Positions 54,683 through 64,000 of a stretch of DNA of 64,000 bases are shown one piece after another. A program made the translations under genes and the position numbers. The stretch comes from Hydrangea macrophylla (taxonomy: Eukaryota > Streptophyta > Magnoliopsida > Cornales > Hydrangeaceae). Below the pieces are notes generated by a model that was not told the origin of the DNA, made no database searches, and worked only from the letters and a program-made list of their open reading frames with translations. Position 1 is the stretch's first letter; each line of letters starts with the position of its first letter. The stretch lies in contig CM066993.1 of the NCBI GenBank assembly GCA_033977485.1, positions 32,714,501 through 32,778,500 on the forward strand. The letters run 5' to 3'.

Positions 54683-57600
54683 TCACAACCATTCAGAACT
54701 ACATCTAAGACCTAAACTATCTAGTTGACGATCAAAGACCTTCTGTGGTAAGGCCTTTGTAAACGTATCAGCAAGATTGTCAGCGGTGGCAATCTTGGTG
54801 ACAGTCACATCTCCACGTTGAACTATATCTCGGATTAGGTGATATTTCCGCTCTACGTGCTTTCCCTTCCCGTGGTTCCTTGGCTCCTTGGACTGAGCCA
54901 CTGCCCCACTATTATCGCAGTATAGCGTAATAGGTGACAACGACGCTGGTACCACCTCGAGTTCTATAAGGAACTTCTTGAGCCAAACAGCTTCCTTTGC
55001 GGCTTCACAAGCAGCCACATACTCAGCTTCTGTAGTTGAGTCTGCAATGCATTTCTGCTTAATGATCCTCCAACTAACAGCACCACCTCCCAAGGTAAAG
55101 AGATGTCCGAATGTCGACTTTCTCGAATCTTTATCTGACATAAAGTCCGAGTCAGTGTATCCTACTGGAATTAACTCACTACCGCCGTACATAAGCATGT
55201 AATCTTTAGTTCTTCTCAAGTACTTAAGAATGTGCTTAACGGCTGTCCAGTGCTCTGGACCAGGATTCGATTGATACCTGCTAACCATGCCAACGGCAAA
55301 GCAGATATCTGGTCTAGTGCATAACATCGCATACATGAGACTTCCCACTGCCGAGGCATAGGGAATTCCTGCCATGCGATTCCTCTCCTCTTGTGTCTTT
55401 GGACACTGGTCCTTGGAGAACGCTAAACCATGCCTGAAAGGTAACAAACCTTTCTTCGAATTATCCATTGAAAACCTAGTTAGCACTTTCTCGATATAAC
55501 CAGCTTGAGATAATCCCATTATCTTTCGCTTGCGATCCCGAAAGAGCTTTATCCCAAGAATATAGCTCGCCTCTCCTAGATCCTCCATATCGAAAGTACT
55601 AGCTAGCCAAACCTTGACCGTTGACAGCGCCGCTACATCATTCCCAATGAGTAGAATGTCGTCAACGTAAAGCACAAGAAAAGCCACTACTTTCCCTTCA
55701 CTTTTCTTGTATACACAAGGCTCATCCAGATTCTGTATGAAACCAAACGACTTGACCGCTTGGTCAAATCGGATGTTCCAACTTCTGGATGCCTGCTTAA
55801 GCCCATAAATGGACTTTTGCAACTTGCATACCAAGTTACCTTTCCGACCAGCTATGAACCCTTCTGGTTGTTGCATATAGATGTCCTCCTCAAGATTGCC
55901 ATTCAAGAATGCAGTCTTGACGTCCATCTGCCAGATTTCATAATCTAGGCATGCAGCAATGGATAAGAGTATTCTGATGGACTTGAGCATGGCTACCGGC
56001 GAGAAGGTTTCCTCATAGTCAATGCCCTCCCTCTGAGTATAGCCTTTCGCCACAAGCCTTGCCTTAAAGGTCTCAACCTTTCCATCAGATCCTCTTTTCC
56101 TCTTATAGACCCACTTGCAGCCAATGGGTTTAATATTGGCTGGAAGTTCTACAAGATCCCAGACCTGATTGGAATCCATAGATTCCAATTCAGCCTTCAT
56201 AGCTTTAATCTAATGAGCTGAATCAACATCAGCCATTGCCTCTTCGTAAGTGGTAGGATCAGATTCAGATTCTATGGAGACAGCTTCAAAAACTTCTCCT
56301 AAGAACATGTATCTATCAGGCTGGCTGATAATCCTCCCACTACGACGAGGTACCGGTGCGAAAATGGGTGAAGAAGTGGTATTTTCTTGATTTTCATCGT
56401 TATCAACTGCGGGTTGGACTGAGGGCTCTCCTTCTATCTCTCTAAGATCTATCCTTCCTTTAGGTTTATGGTTCATGATATAATCATCCTCCAAGAAAAC
56501 AGCATTTGTACTAACAAACACTTTCTGTTCTCTTGGATCATAAAAATACCATCCATAAGTACCCTTTGGATACCCTACAAAGTAACATACTTCCGATCTA
56601 GAATCCAACTTGCTCATCTTTCCTTTGAGCACATGTGCCGGACACCCCCATATCCGGAGATGTTGCAAAGAAGGCTTGCGCCCAATCCACATCTCTCGTG
56701 GTGTCCTGGGAACAGATTTACTTGGTACTAGATTTAGTATGTATGCAGCGGTTTCCAAAGCATAACCCCAAAGGAATAATGGCAACTCTGAATAACTCAT
56801 CATCGACCTAGTCATGTCTAAAAGAGTCCGATTCCTTCTCTCCGCTACACCGTTCTGCTGAGGCGTACCAGGTGCAGTCAACTGTGACAGAATCCCATTC
56901 TGTACGAGGTGATCAATATACTCATTAGAGAGGTACTCACCACCTCGATCAGATCAAATGGCCTTGATATGTGTGCCCGATTGCTTCTCCACTTCAGCCC
57001 TAAACTCTTTGAACTTTTCAAAGGCTTTAGACTTGTGCTGCATTAGGTACACATATCCATACCTAGAGTGGTCATCGGTAAATGTTATGAAATACTCATA
57101 ACCACCCCTTGCTCTAATATTTATTGGTCCACACACATCAGTATGAACTAATTCCAACAATGCATTGGTCCTATTGCCCTTTGCAGGAAAGGGCCTTTTG
57201 GTCATCTTACCCTCCAAACAAGACTCGCAGACTTCCATTGGTTCGAGAACCAAATCGCCTAAGACCCCTTCTTTGACTAGTCTGCCAATCCTATTCAGAT
57301 TGATATGGCCAAGCCTCATATGCCAAAGCCTTGTTGGATTAGTGGAAGGTTCCTTTCTTTTAGATGGTAAAGTTACCACTGAGTTATTAAGTTCTAAACA
57401 AGAATCTTTTGAAATATTGGGAGTAATCACATACAAACCATTTGATTTAACACCAGAACATATAAAAGAACTGTTTCTTTTAATGACAACTTCAGTTCCA
57501 AAATGAAAGGAATAACCATTATTCGTTAAATTAGAAACTGAAATTAAATTACGTCTCATTAAAGGGACGTAAAGTACATCTGATAAAATCAAAACTTTAT

Positions 57601-58672
57601 TGTCTGAAAATTCTAAAACTACGACTCCTATAGCAACCGCAGATACGATTGCGCTAGAACCTAGAGTAAGCACGATCTCCCCATCACTGCATTTCCTGGT
57701 TGATCTGAACCCCTGCAATGAATTACAGATATGGTTAGTCGCACCAGAATCAATGCACCAAGTGTTTGAAGTATCCGTAATAAAACTTACTTCAATCACA
57801 TGTGATTCAATCATACCTTGAACTCTTGTAGCTAAGAATTCTGGACAGTTCCTCTTCCAGTGGCCCTTCTCACCGCATTGGAAACACTTTCCTTTGCCTT
57901 GGCCACCCACATTCCCTTTGCCCTTACCTTTTCCCTTAGATTTTGTAATCTTAGGGACCGGTCCAACACTTGAACCACCAGTGCCAGCCTTCTTCTTTCC
58001 TTTCTTACCTTTCTGTGTAGATCGGGAAGAAGAAGCGCTTTTCTCAATGTTTAAAACGCTGCCCCCAGGTTTGATCACCCCTTCTGCTGCCAGTAAAGAA
58101 CTCATTAATTCGCTCATTGAAAAATCTATTTGATTCATATTATAGTTAAGTTTGAATTGAGCGAATGATGGCGACAGCGAGTTGAGGATCATATCAACTT
58201 GGGTCTATGCATCGATGTTGGCTCCCAAGGTCTCCAGTTCGTTTAAATAACCAATCATTTTTAAAACATGTTCTTTGACTGGAGTACCTTCCGACATCTT
58301 TGCACTCATTATCTTCTGCATGGCTACCTGTCTGGCAGGCCTGCCATGCTCCCCAAACATCTTTTTCAGGGATGTGATAATGTCACTGGCAGAATCATTC
58401 GATTGGAATTGGTGTTGTAACACACCAGCCATTGAGGCCAGAATGTAACAACGGGCCATTCCATTCGACTTCTTCCATTTGTCGAACTCGCGTCTGGCAG
58501 CTGCCGAAGCATTTGCCGCGGGTTCTTCAGGGCTTGGGGTGGTGAGGACATATATGTGATCCTCCGCAGTTAAAACGATGTCAAGGTTACGTTTCCATTC
58601 AGTGTAGTTATTTCCAGTTAACTTGTTTTGAGTGAGTATGGTGGCAAGTGGACTAAATGCAGATCCAGACAT
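54683..58672 (-). pseudogene. COP-2 gag-pol polyprotein: one frame, three nonsense codons
   Basis: The ATG at 58672 (MSGSAFSPLATILTQ) opens a frame of 1,329 codons to 54683 with no frameshift. Stops are at codons 156 (TAG), 573 (TGA) and 821 (TAG). Domains: gag (1-260), zinc knuckle CFQCGEKGHWKRNC (263-276), protease WCIDSGATNHIC (about 305-316), integrase zinc finger (about 451-486, HMRLGHIN...CESC), integrase core (first Asp 512 in [15 protein letters not shown] just after the second stop), RT (Asp 917 in QMDVKTAFL, YVDD 1002-1005) and RNase H (GYTDSDF, STTEAEY, DNSGAVAQ). Comparison with COP-1 gives the replaced residues as Gln, Gln and Trp. The RNA should still be made and packageable in principle, but not translated past codon 155 without readthrough. 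Confidence 0.97.
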
Positions 58673-60350
58673 TATGATTACTGAAAATCAAACAAACAAA
58701 ATAAATATGGATATCAGAATTGACAGTTTGAAATAAAAGAATCCTTAAAACTCTTATTTAAAAACAAAGTCGCCGGAATATCGAAACGAAAGAATAAAGC
58801 CTCCGTGTGGTGGTCAATGTTTGATCTTTCGATTTATCATGACTTATCCGCTATGCAACTCTTGCAAAATAGCCATGACTCCCGAACCTATTTGATCTCT
58901 AAGTTTCTGAATAATGCCCCGTGTGGGATCCCTTATCCATATCTTAGCTAGTGTGTACCATTAACTAGGATCTAATCACAACCGTCTCAAGTAGCGCCTC
59001 CGTGTGGTGGTCACCCTCTAACACGTCTGATTGATCCTATCCATAGGAAGTTCACATCTAGTAACCAATGAGCAGTGTACCCTCCGTATGGAATGATCAC
59101 CCCTGGCGAGGTGACACAGAATACACTACTCATCTTACAATGAACCGTTAATGGAAGATCGTGGGTGTTATTTGATAAGACCCTCTCCCACTAGATTTAG
59201 TAAATTAAGGATTTTGCTTTTGAAAAATATTTTCACACACTACCCATAAACATCCAATGTTTACTAATGTGTTGAAAACGGTTTTTGAATTTTGTTTTAG
59301 AAAACTTGTTTTAAGTGCATGCAACAATGTATTATACGCCAATCACAAAACAAGCACATAAAACAAAAAACTAAAATGAAATATAGGCAGTCAAACAATG
59401 CCTCTATCTCCCATGGCTCTTTTTCCATAGAACCACCTTCTTGGTTTGGTCGCCTCCGGCTCCATCTTTATGGACAACGGCTCCTTGCTCCATCTTCATG
59501 GAATTTCTAATTCTATTACATTGGACCTATGCTTCTTTTGAAGCTTACAATTTATCTAGAAAAAGGAAATAGCAAAAAAGAAATAAAAGGCTAGGGAAAC
59601 CGGTGCGACTTTTCTTTTCGTAGGATTGAAGTCGCAGCGCCCTTTACATACGCCTTAAAACCAAACCATTAATAAATTACAACATGCACCAATCTCAAAC
59701 AATTTAAATATAAATATTTAAACGACTTGGTGCCATGGGAGATAGCGACTAATTTTGCTGCAAAAGGGTTAGTCGTACACGCATCCACACATACATAACA
59801 AATATATGTAACTATTGGAACACTTAATTGATTCACACAATATATAAACACTTTACATACTGAATTAGAACTTAAAACAGCATCTTACTTCTCTGTCACA
59901 GTTCGATCGATCGAAGACCGTTCGATCGCTCGAACCTTCGATCGATTGAACACTGTTCAATCGCTTGAACATTCTGTTTCACAGAATGATTTAAAAATTT
60001 TACAGAAATAATTTAAGATTAAAGTATAATTTAAAAAACCTTTACAACTGTGAACAGAACACCTGGACAGAGAATCTGTCTCGATCGATCTAACACTATT
60101 CGATCGATCGAACACCAGAAGGCTTCGATCGATCGAAACTAGTTCGATCGATTGAGAACAGAATGTTCGATCGATCGAAACAAGTTCGATCGATCAAACC
60201 CACCTTGCATCCTATTCAATCACAGTTTTGTATTCTGCTGCGATAACATTGCAGAAACAGATCTGTGACGATGCAGTTTCGAAAACAGTTCTAAAATCAA
60301 CATGCAAATCAAAACTAGGGTTCCAAAAACGCATCTATAGATCCAAACGA
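58673..60350 (-). other. COP-2 leader between PBS and gag
   Basis: 1.7 kb, no coding domain. It ends in TTTTTCAG (58681 is the last intron base if spliced), eight bases before the ATG. It contains many TTCGATCGATCGAA-type palindromes at 59902-60198. Its T- and A-rich composition is intron-like. Confidence 0.75.
58681..58690 (-). promoter_or_regulatory. Candidate splice acceptor before COP-2 gag
   Basis: TGATTTTCAG on the minus strand. COP-1 has the same site before its ATG. Together with the LTR donor at 60501 it would remove 1,821 nt including the PBS. Confidence 0.4.
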
Positions 60351-60367
60351 GCGTGGCTCTGATACCA
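60351..60367 (-). other. Primer binding site of COP-2 (tRNA-iMet)
   Basis: TGGTATCAGAGCCACGC on the minus strand. The first 14 bases are complementary to the 3' end of plant initiator Met tRNA. It is two bases from the LTR. Confidence 0.95.
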
Positions 60368-60494
60368 ATTGAAGGAAAAATGGTTTAAAGTTAGAGTTTA
60401 AACGCGCAGCGGAAATAGGTTAAGTTATAAAACTTTTGGTATTCCAGGATCTACTACTCGTCAATTCCATAGATGCGTACAAGGGGGTGCAAGA

Positions 60495-60504
60495 ATTATA
60501 CCTT
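60495..60504 (-). promoter_or_regulatory. Candidate splice donor in COP-2 5' LTR
   Basis: CTAAG|GTATAAT on the minus strand, intron from 60501. The motif is kept in the COP-1 LTR near 22616. Confidence 0.35.
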
Positions 60505-60714
60505 AGTGTCTTGAACCCAATTCTGAAACTTTAACTTCCAGCAGCCTCCACTAGATGATCTTCACCCTTATGACTCCTGCGGATGCCTACCGGAAAGACT
60601 AGGGTTGGTGGGAACCCTAATAGAGAGGATAGGAAGGTTTTGGGAAGACTATGATAGTTTCTGCAGCTTCTGCGTATAAAAACGACGATCACTCACTTCC
60701 AGAACGCAGCTGCC

Positions 60715-60724
60715 CTATTTATAG
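60715..60724 (-). promoter_or_regulatory. TATA box of the COP-2 promoter
   Basis: CTATAAATAG on the minus strand, identical to COP-1 22389-22398. Confidence 0.7.
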
Positions 60725-60745
60725 ATTTCCAGAACCGACCTAGAC

Positions 60746-60862
60746 TTCGATCGATCGAAGTGACTTCGATCGATCGAACCTTCGATCGATCGAACCATTC
60801 TCGATCGATCGAACCTGCTGACTTCAATCGATCGAACATACTTCAATCGATCGAACTTGTCT
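60746..60862 (-). repeat. TTCGATCGATCGAA cluster upstream of the COP-2 TATA
   Basis: Six palindromes. In the matching 3' LTR they start at 53549, 53568, 53584, 53603, 53626 and 53645 (intervals 19, 16, 19, 23, 19). In this copy the last two are restored to TCGATCGA-type, where the 3' LTR has A or T changes. Confidence 0.95.
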
Positions 60863-61864
60863 TAACAGCTTCCTCAAGTGTCTTTCCAAGCATCCTAGCG
60901 GAGCTAAGAGTGGGACCTCCTAGGCTCTTTATTGTTGGCTCAGAACAGTTTGTTAATTACCATGACCAAACTCTTTGATCAGCAAACTAACTAACTGGTC
61001 AGTTAACGTTTATTCCACTATAAAACGATAACTGAACTCCAACGCAAAAGAACATATCCGAAGCGATAACTAGACTTGTATGGTGTACTAATGTCCCTCT
61101 ACCGTCAGCATTCGTAATAATATTCAGGTAGTCGGATAACTGTTACTGTCAACCTGAATCATGATTACTTCTTGTATTCCTTGAGTCCCATTCACTACTC
61201 ATGATTACCAAACATGTTGATAACTCTTATCAACAAGACTGCAGTACTCAGTAATCAACTTGGTGACATTCTCAAGGGAATGCTTACTCTGAATCAGAGG
61301 GTAGATTCTATCTTGACAATATATGTTCACAACCCTATGGACATGACATACCCAAGATACCCAGGTGTTGATCTTCTATAGACCTCACTGATTGGTAAGT
61401 CAAAGCAGCCATATCCATAGTCTGTGTTCATAATCATCTCAAGATTGAGAACACGTACCTTATACAAGTTATGAGTTCCTATTGACTGTTGACAGCCTTA
61501 AGCGTCAATAGGAAAGCTTAGGTCCGTCAATGCACTATAAGCACTAGCATATCAACTAAGAGCTACACTCTAGTGATTGAGATTAATCACTCCATCCAAT
61601 GGTAGTTAATTATGCTACAGTATAGACCTGATAAGGTATCCAGTCTCATCATCCACTGTGACATATTCTAAGTATCAAAGAATAGTAATTCATATCTCAC
61701 TTGTGTGTATCTCATACACACACGAATTGCTTACTATGATACTTAAGGACAAAACAATCATCTCATGAAAGAAACATACACAATGAAATGTAAAGCTGAT
61801 ATCCATATATTATAATGCTAATGTCTCATACATAAAGTAATGGTTTGAGGGCACAAACCCAACA

Positions 61865-61869
61865 ATTGG
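61865..61869. repeat. Target site duplication of COP-2, right (ATTGG)
   Basis: Exact copy of 53168-53172. Confidence 0.95.
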
Positions 61870-62330
61870 TAAGTCACCCCGGCATTCTTGAGGGTGAAGG
61901 GCATCACTTTGTAGTAGTAAGTGCCCTAGTCCGTGATGAAGGAGGTCTTTTCCTTGTCCTCGGGGTACATACTGATCTGGTGGTACTCGGAGTAGACGTC
62001 CATAAACAAGAGCAGTGAGTGACCTACTGTTGAATCTACAAGGAGGTCTATCTTGGACAGTGGGTAACAATCCTTAGGGCAAGCCTTGTTCAGATTGGTG
62101 AAATCTACACACGTTCTCCATTTTCCATTGCTTTTCTTGAAGACCACCACATTTACAAACCAATCGGGGTAGTGGACATCTCTGATGGAATTAGCCTTTA
62201 GGATCTTTTCAATCTCTTACCGCACTGCTGTTTGTCTCTCTGGAGCTATGCCCCGTCTTTTCTGCTTGACTGGTTGGCAGTTCGGGTCAATGTTGGACGG
62301 TGGGATATAACCCGGAGGTCAATCCCAGGC
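61865..62330 (-). pseudogene. TAT-2 reverse transcriptase, N-terminal part
   Basis: On the minus strand: SIRDVHYPDWFVNVVVFKKS, GKWRTCVDFTNLNKACPKD, YPLSKIDLLVDST, LLFMDVYSEYHQI (first catalytic Asp kept) and EKTSFITD, then a stop and YYYKVMPFTLKNAGVTYQ. The domain is cut by COP-2 here and resumes at 53172 with the YVDD part. With COP-2 and one TSD removed the two parts join inside RT. Confidence 0.85.
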
Positions 62331-62561
62331 ATGTCTTCATGACTCCAACCAAAGATGTCCTTGCTCTGTCGAAGGATCTGGATTAACTCTTCCTTAAGGC
62401 CTAGCTCTAATTAAGTCGTGATGATGATGGACTAATCGGGAAGTTGAGGGTCCAGCACCACTTGCTCTAATTCATCTGTGGGGCCCATTCCATTATTTTT
62501 GTCTCTCAAGTCCATCTCCTGAACGCTTAACATTTCTGCAATGGCCTCTCGATGCAAGGAG

Positions 62562-63062
62562 CTAACGTAACAACTCCGGGCAGTTACTTGATCTCCCTGT
62601 ATGCTGCCGGATCGTTAGGGGTCGGGAACTTAACCACCAGGCTATACGTTGACATGTTGGTCTTCCAAGGATGGCGTTGTATGCAGATGGGGCCTCTATA
62701 ACCATGAAGTTTACCAATGTGGAGGTCTGCTGGGGATAGGTCCCCATAAGAACTGGGAGTTCAATCATGCCTAGCAACTGTGTGCTTGAGCCATTGAATC
62801 CGACCAAAGGTGTGGCAACCGGCCAGAATCTGTCCTTTGAGATCCCCAACTGGTCGAACTCCGGGGCGAAGAAAATGTCGAAGGAGCTGCCTGTGTCCAC
62901 CAATACCCCCTTCACTGTGTAGTTAGCTATGGAGATTGTCACTACCAGCGGGTCGTCGTGGGGGTAGTACAACCCCTTCACGTCGTCGAATGAGAATGTT
63001 AACACATCGATTATCCAGAGTTGGTGGGTTGGACATGCCAGACATCCACTCGGGATGCCCAA
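62562..63062 (-). pseudogene. TAT-2 protease region
   Basis: This open piece contains DPLVVTISIANYTVKGVLVD, the active site VLVDTGSSFDIFF and VIEAPSAYNAILGRPTCQRI, which is the usual Tat order of linker, protease and flap region. The stretch to RT (62330-62560) is broken by stops. Confidence 0.8.
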
Positions 63063-64000
63063 GCATGCCTCTTCCTAGTCGACTGTGAGTCCCCTCTGCC
63101 CGAGGTTCCTCCAGAGATCATATTACTTTGCCCGAGCGGTTGAGTTTGCTTAGGGATTCGGGTGTCCGACCTAGGTCGTCTGTCTGCTGCGACAAAATTA
63201 ACCAGATGGCCCTCCTATACCATCTTTTTGATGGCCATCTTGAGATTGAAATAGTCCTCTGTGTCGTGGCCATCACCATTATGATATCGGCAGAACTTGT
63301 CCCGATTTTTATTCTTGAGCGGGATCCTCAGCTTTGTCAGCTGTTGGAGCAGCCTCTAGGTCTCCGCAATGGCCATGACCTCGTGGATAGGCCAGGACAG
63401 TGGAGTGAAGGCAATTGGAGCTTGATCTCGACCACCTCTTTGCTATTCCTGCATTGGCTTCTTACCCAGGCCCTTTTTGGAGACCTTACGCTTGCCCTTA
63501 GATCTTGGGGATTCATCTCCCATGAAGTTGGCGTGCTTGGCCTTTAGGAATTCTTCCGTGTCAATATACTTTTCGACAGGGTTGCTGATCGATCGCAATG
63601 GAACGATGTAACAACTTTAGTGTGTTGAACTCCCAAGCAGAAAGCTAAAATGGCAACTATTTCATCTAGGTGGTGAATCTGGAGCCTCTGCTAATTGAAA
63701 CAGTTGACGTAATCTTTTAAGGACTCCCCATTATGCTGTTTAACGGTCAGTAGCTGGGTATCTGGTTGTGATCGGCTTGCATCCCCATAAATTGGCTGAT
63801 GAAGAGTTTTCTTAGTGCCTTGAAGTCATCAACCGCTCAGGGTTTAAGAGCATGGAACCACTATGTGGGTAGACTTTAAGAGTACTGGGGAAGGCCAAGC
63901 ATAGCAGTTCATCGGTGATGGTGACCAGCGCCATCTGAGCCTTATAGGTACGTACATGATCCACAGGGCTCCCTGACCTGTCGTACGAATCAAGGTGCGG
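63063..64000 (-). pseudogene. TAT-2 gag, incomplete at window end
   Basis: On the minus strand, with breaks: a KFCRYHNGDGHDTEDYFNLK motif near 63290-63240 (the gag C-terminal histidine/cysteine region), AIKKMV and EEFLKAKHAN (about 63550), and further gag pieces up to 64000. The start codon, leader, PBS and 5' LTR are outside the window. A 139-codon plus-strand frame at 63128-63547 is the shadow of this gene. Confidence 0.65.

Larger units (their letters stand above)
53173..61864 (-). mobile_element. COP-2: young, nearly intact Ty1/copia element, minus strand
   Basis: 8,692 bp. 5' LTR 61864-60370, PBS 60367-60351, leader to 58673, gag-pol 58672-54683, PPT 54679-54668, 3' LTR 54667-53173. Both LTRs are 1,495 bp and I count about two dozen differences by eye, roughly 1.5%. 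The TSD ATTGG is perfect. Copia order is shown by integrase coming before RT. I do not assign a named lineage. Confidence 0.97.
60370..61864 (-). repeat. 5' LTR of COP-2
   Basis: Same length and ends as the 3' LTR. On the minus strand the palindrome cluster (about 60860-60746) lies upstream of the TATA box (60724-60715), and the donor-like AAG|GTATAAT is at 60504-60495. Confidence 0.97.
46243..64000 (-). mobile_element. TAT-2: Tat-type Ty3/gypsy element, minus strand, continues past the window
   Basis: 3' LTR 46243-46874 and PPT on the left. A plus-strand accessory gene (47729-49740) is followed by pol on the minus strand from 50545 upward: integrase, second RNase H, RNase H and RT, then (after COP-2) the rest of RT, protease and gag up to the window end. 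A second, archaeal-like RNase H and an antisense gene between pol and the 3' LTR are features of the Tat lineage. The 5' LTR and PBS are outside the window. Confidence 0.85.

Noticed and set aside
57165..57506. 113-codon plus-strand frame opposite COP-2 pol (and 25619-25960 opposite COP-1)
   Set aside because: Antisense shadow of the conserved integrase-protease region; both copies have it only because pol is conserved.
63128..63547. 139-codon plus-strand frame near the window end
   Set aside because: Opposite TAT-2 gag, whose motifs are recognisable; the plus product has none.

Overview
This window looks like repeat-rich nuclear DNA of a flowering plant. Almost all of it can be read as LTR retrotransposons of three kinds, nested in one another: Ty3/gypsy chromoviruses (integrase followed by a chromodomain-like tail), Ty3/gypsy Tat-type elements (second RNase H, antisense accessory gene) and Ty1/copia elements. 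I found no host protein gene, tRNA, rRNA, CRISPR array or bacterial feature. The species cannot be told from the sequence. Working names: CHR-0, CHR-1, CHR-2 (chromoviruses), TAT-0, TAT-1, TAT-2 (Tat-type) and COP-1, COP-2 (copia).

Layout. 1-2081 is the end of a chromovirus LTR cut by the window edge (CHR-0). 2467 to about 5872 is a large Tat-type LTR (TAT-0) with a 21-unit array of small palindromes. 5877-17403 is CHR-1 on the minus strand: LTRs, PPT, decayed gag-pol, an extra acidic ORF upstream of gag, and a PBS. About 17404-30226 is a decayed plus-strand Tat gag-protease region (TAT-1), split by the old copia element COP-1 (21297-29864, TSD ACTAC/ACTGC). 30227-37208 holds LTR fragments: a minus-orientation LTR-like block, two copia-like LTRs in inverted orientation meeting at 34186/34187, a decayed gypsy gag, and the first 400 bp of another LTR. 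37209 to about 46242 is CHR-2 on the plus strand; its 3' LTR is cut by TAT-2 (46243 to beyond the window, minus strand). TAT-2 carries a plus-strand intron-bearing accessory gene, and its RT is split by the young copia COP-2 (53173-61864, minus strand, two 1495-bp LTRs, perfect ATTGG TSD). The order of insertion at the right is therefore CHR-2, then TAT-2, then COP-2.

State of the genes. COP-2 is closest to functional: a 1,329-codon gag-pol frame spoiled by three nonsense codons, with its recognisable catalytic motifs intact. The other elements have many stops and frameshifts; CHR-1 has also lost two RT catalytic aspartates.

The most interesting signals are not genes. Six or more different LTRs carry clusters of palindromes, most built on ATCGAT or TCGA, just upstream of their TATA box. 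In the chromoviruses these are mostly spaced 20 or 25 bp apart. The chromovirus LTRs also hold tandem copies of the sequence that forms their own polypurine tract. Both the chromovirus and the copia families have a good splice donor in the LTR and an acceptor a few bases before their first ATG, so splicing would remove the tRNA primer-binding site. CHR-1 and CHR-2 share an acidic ORF of unknown function ahead of gag.
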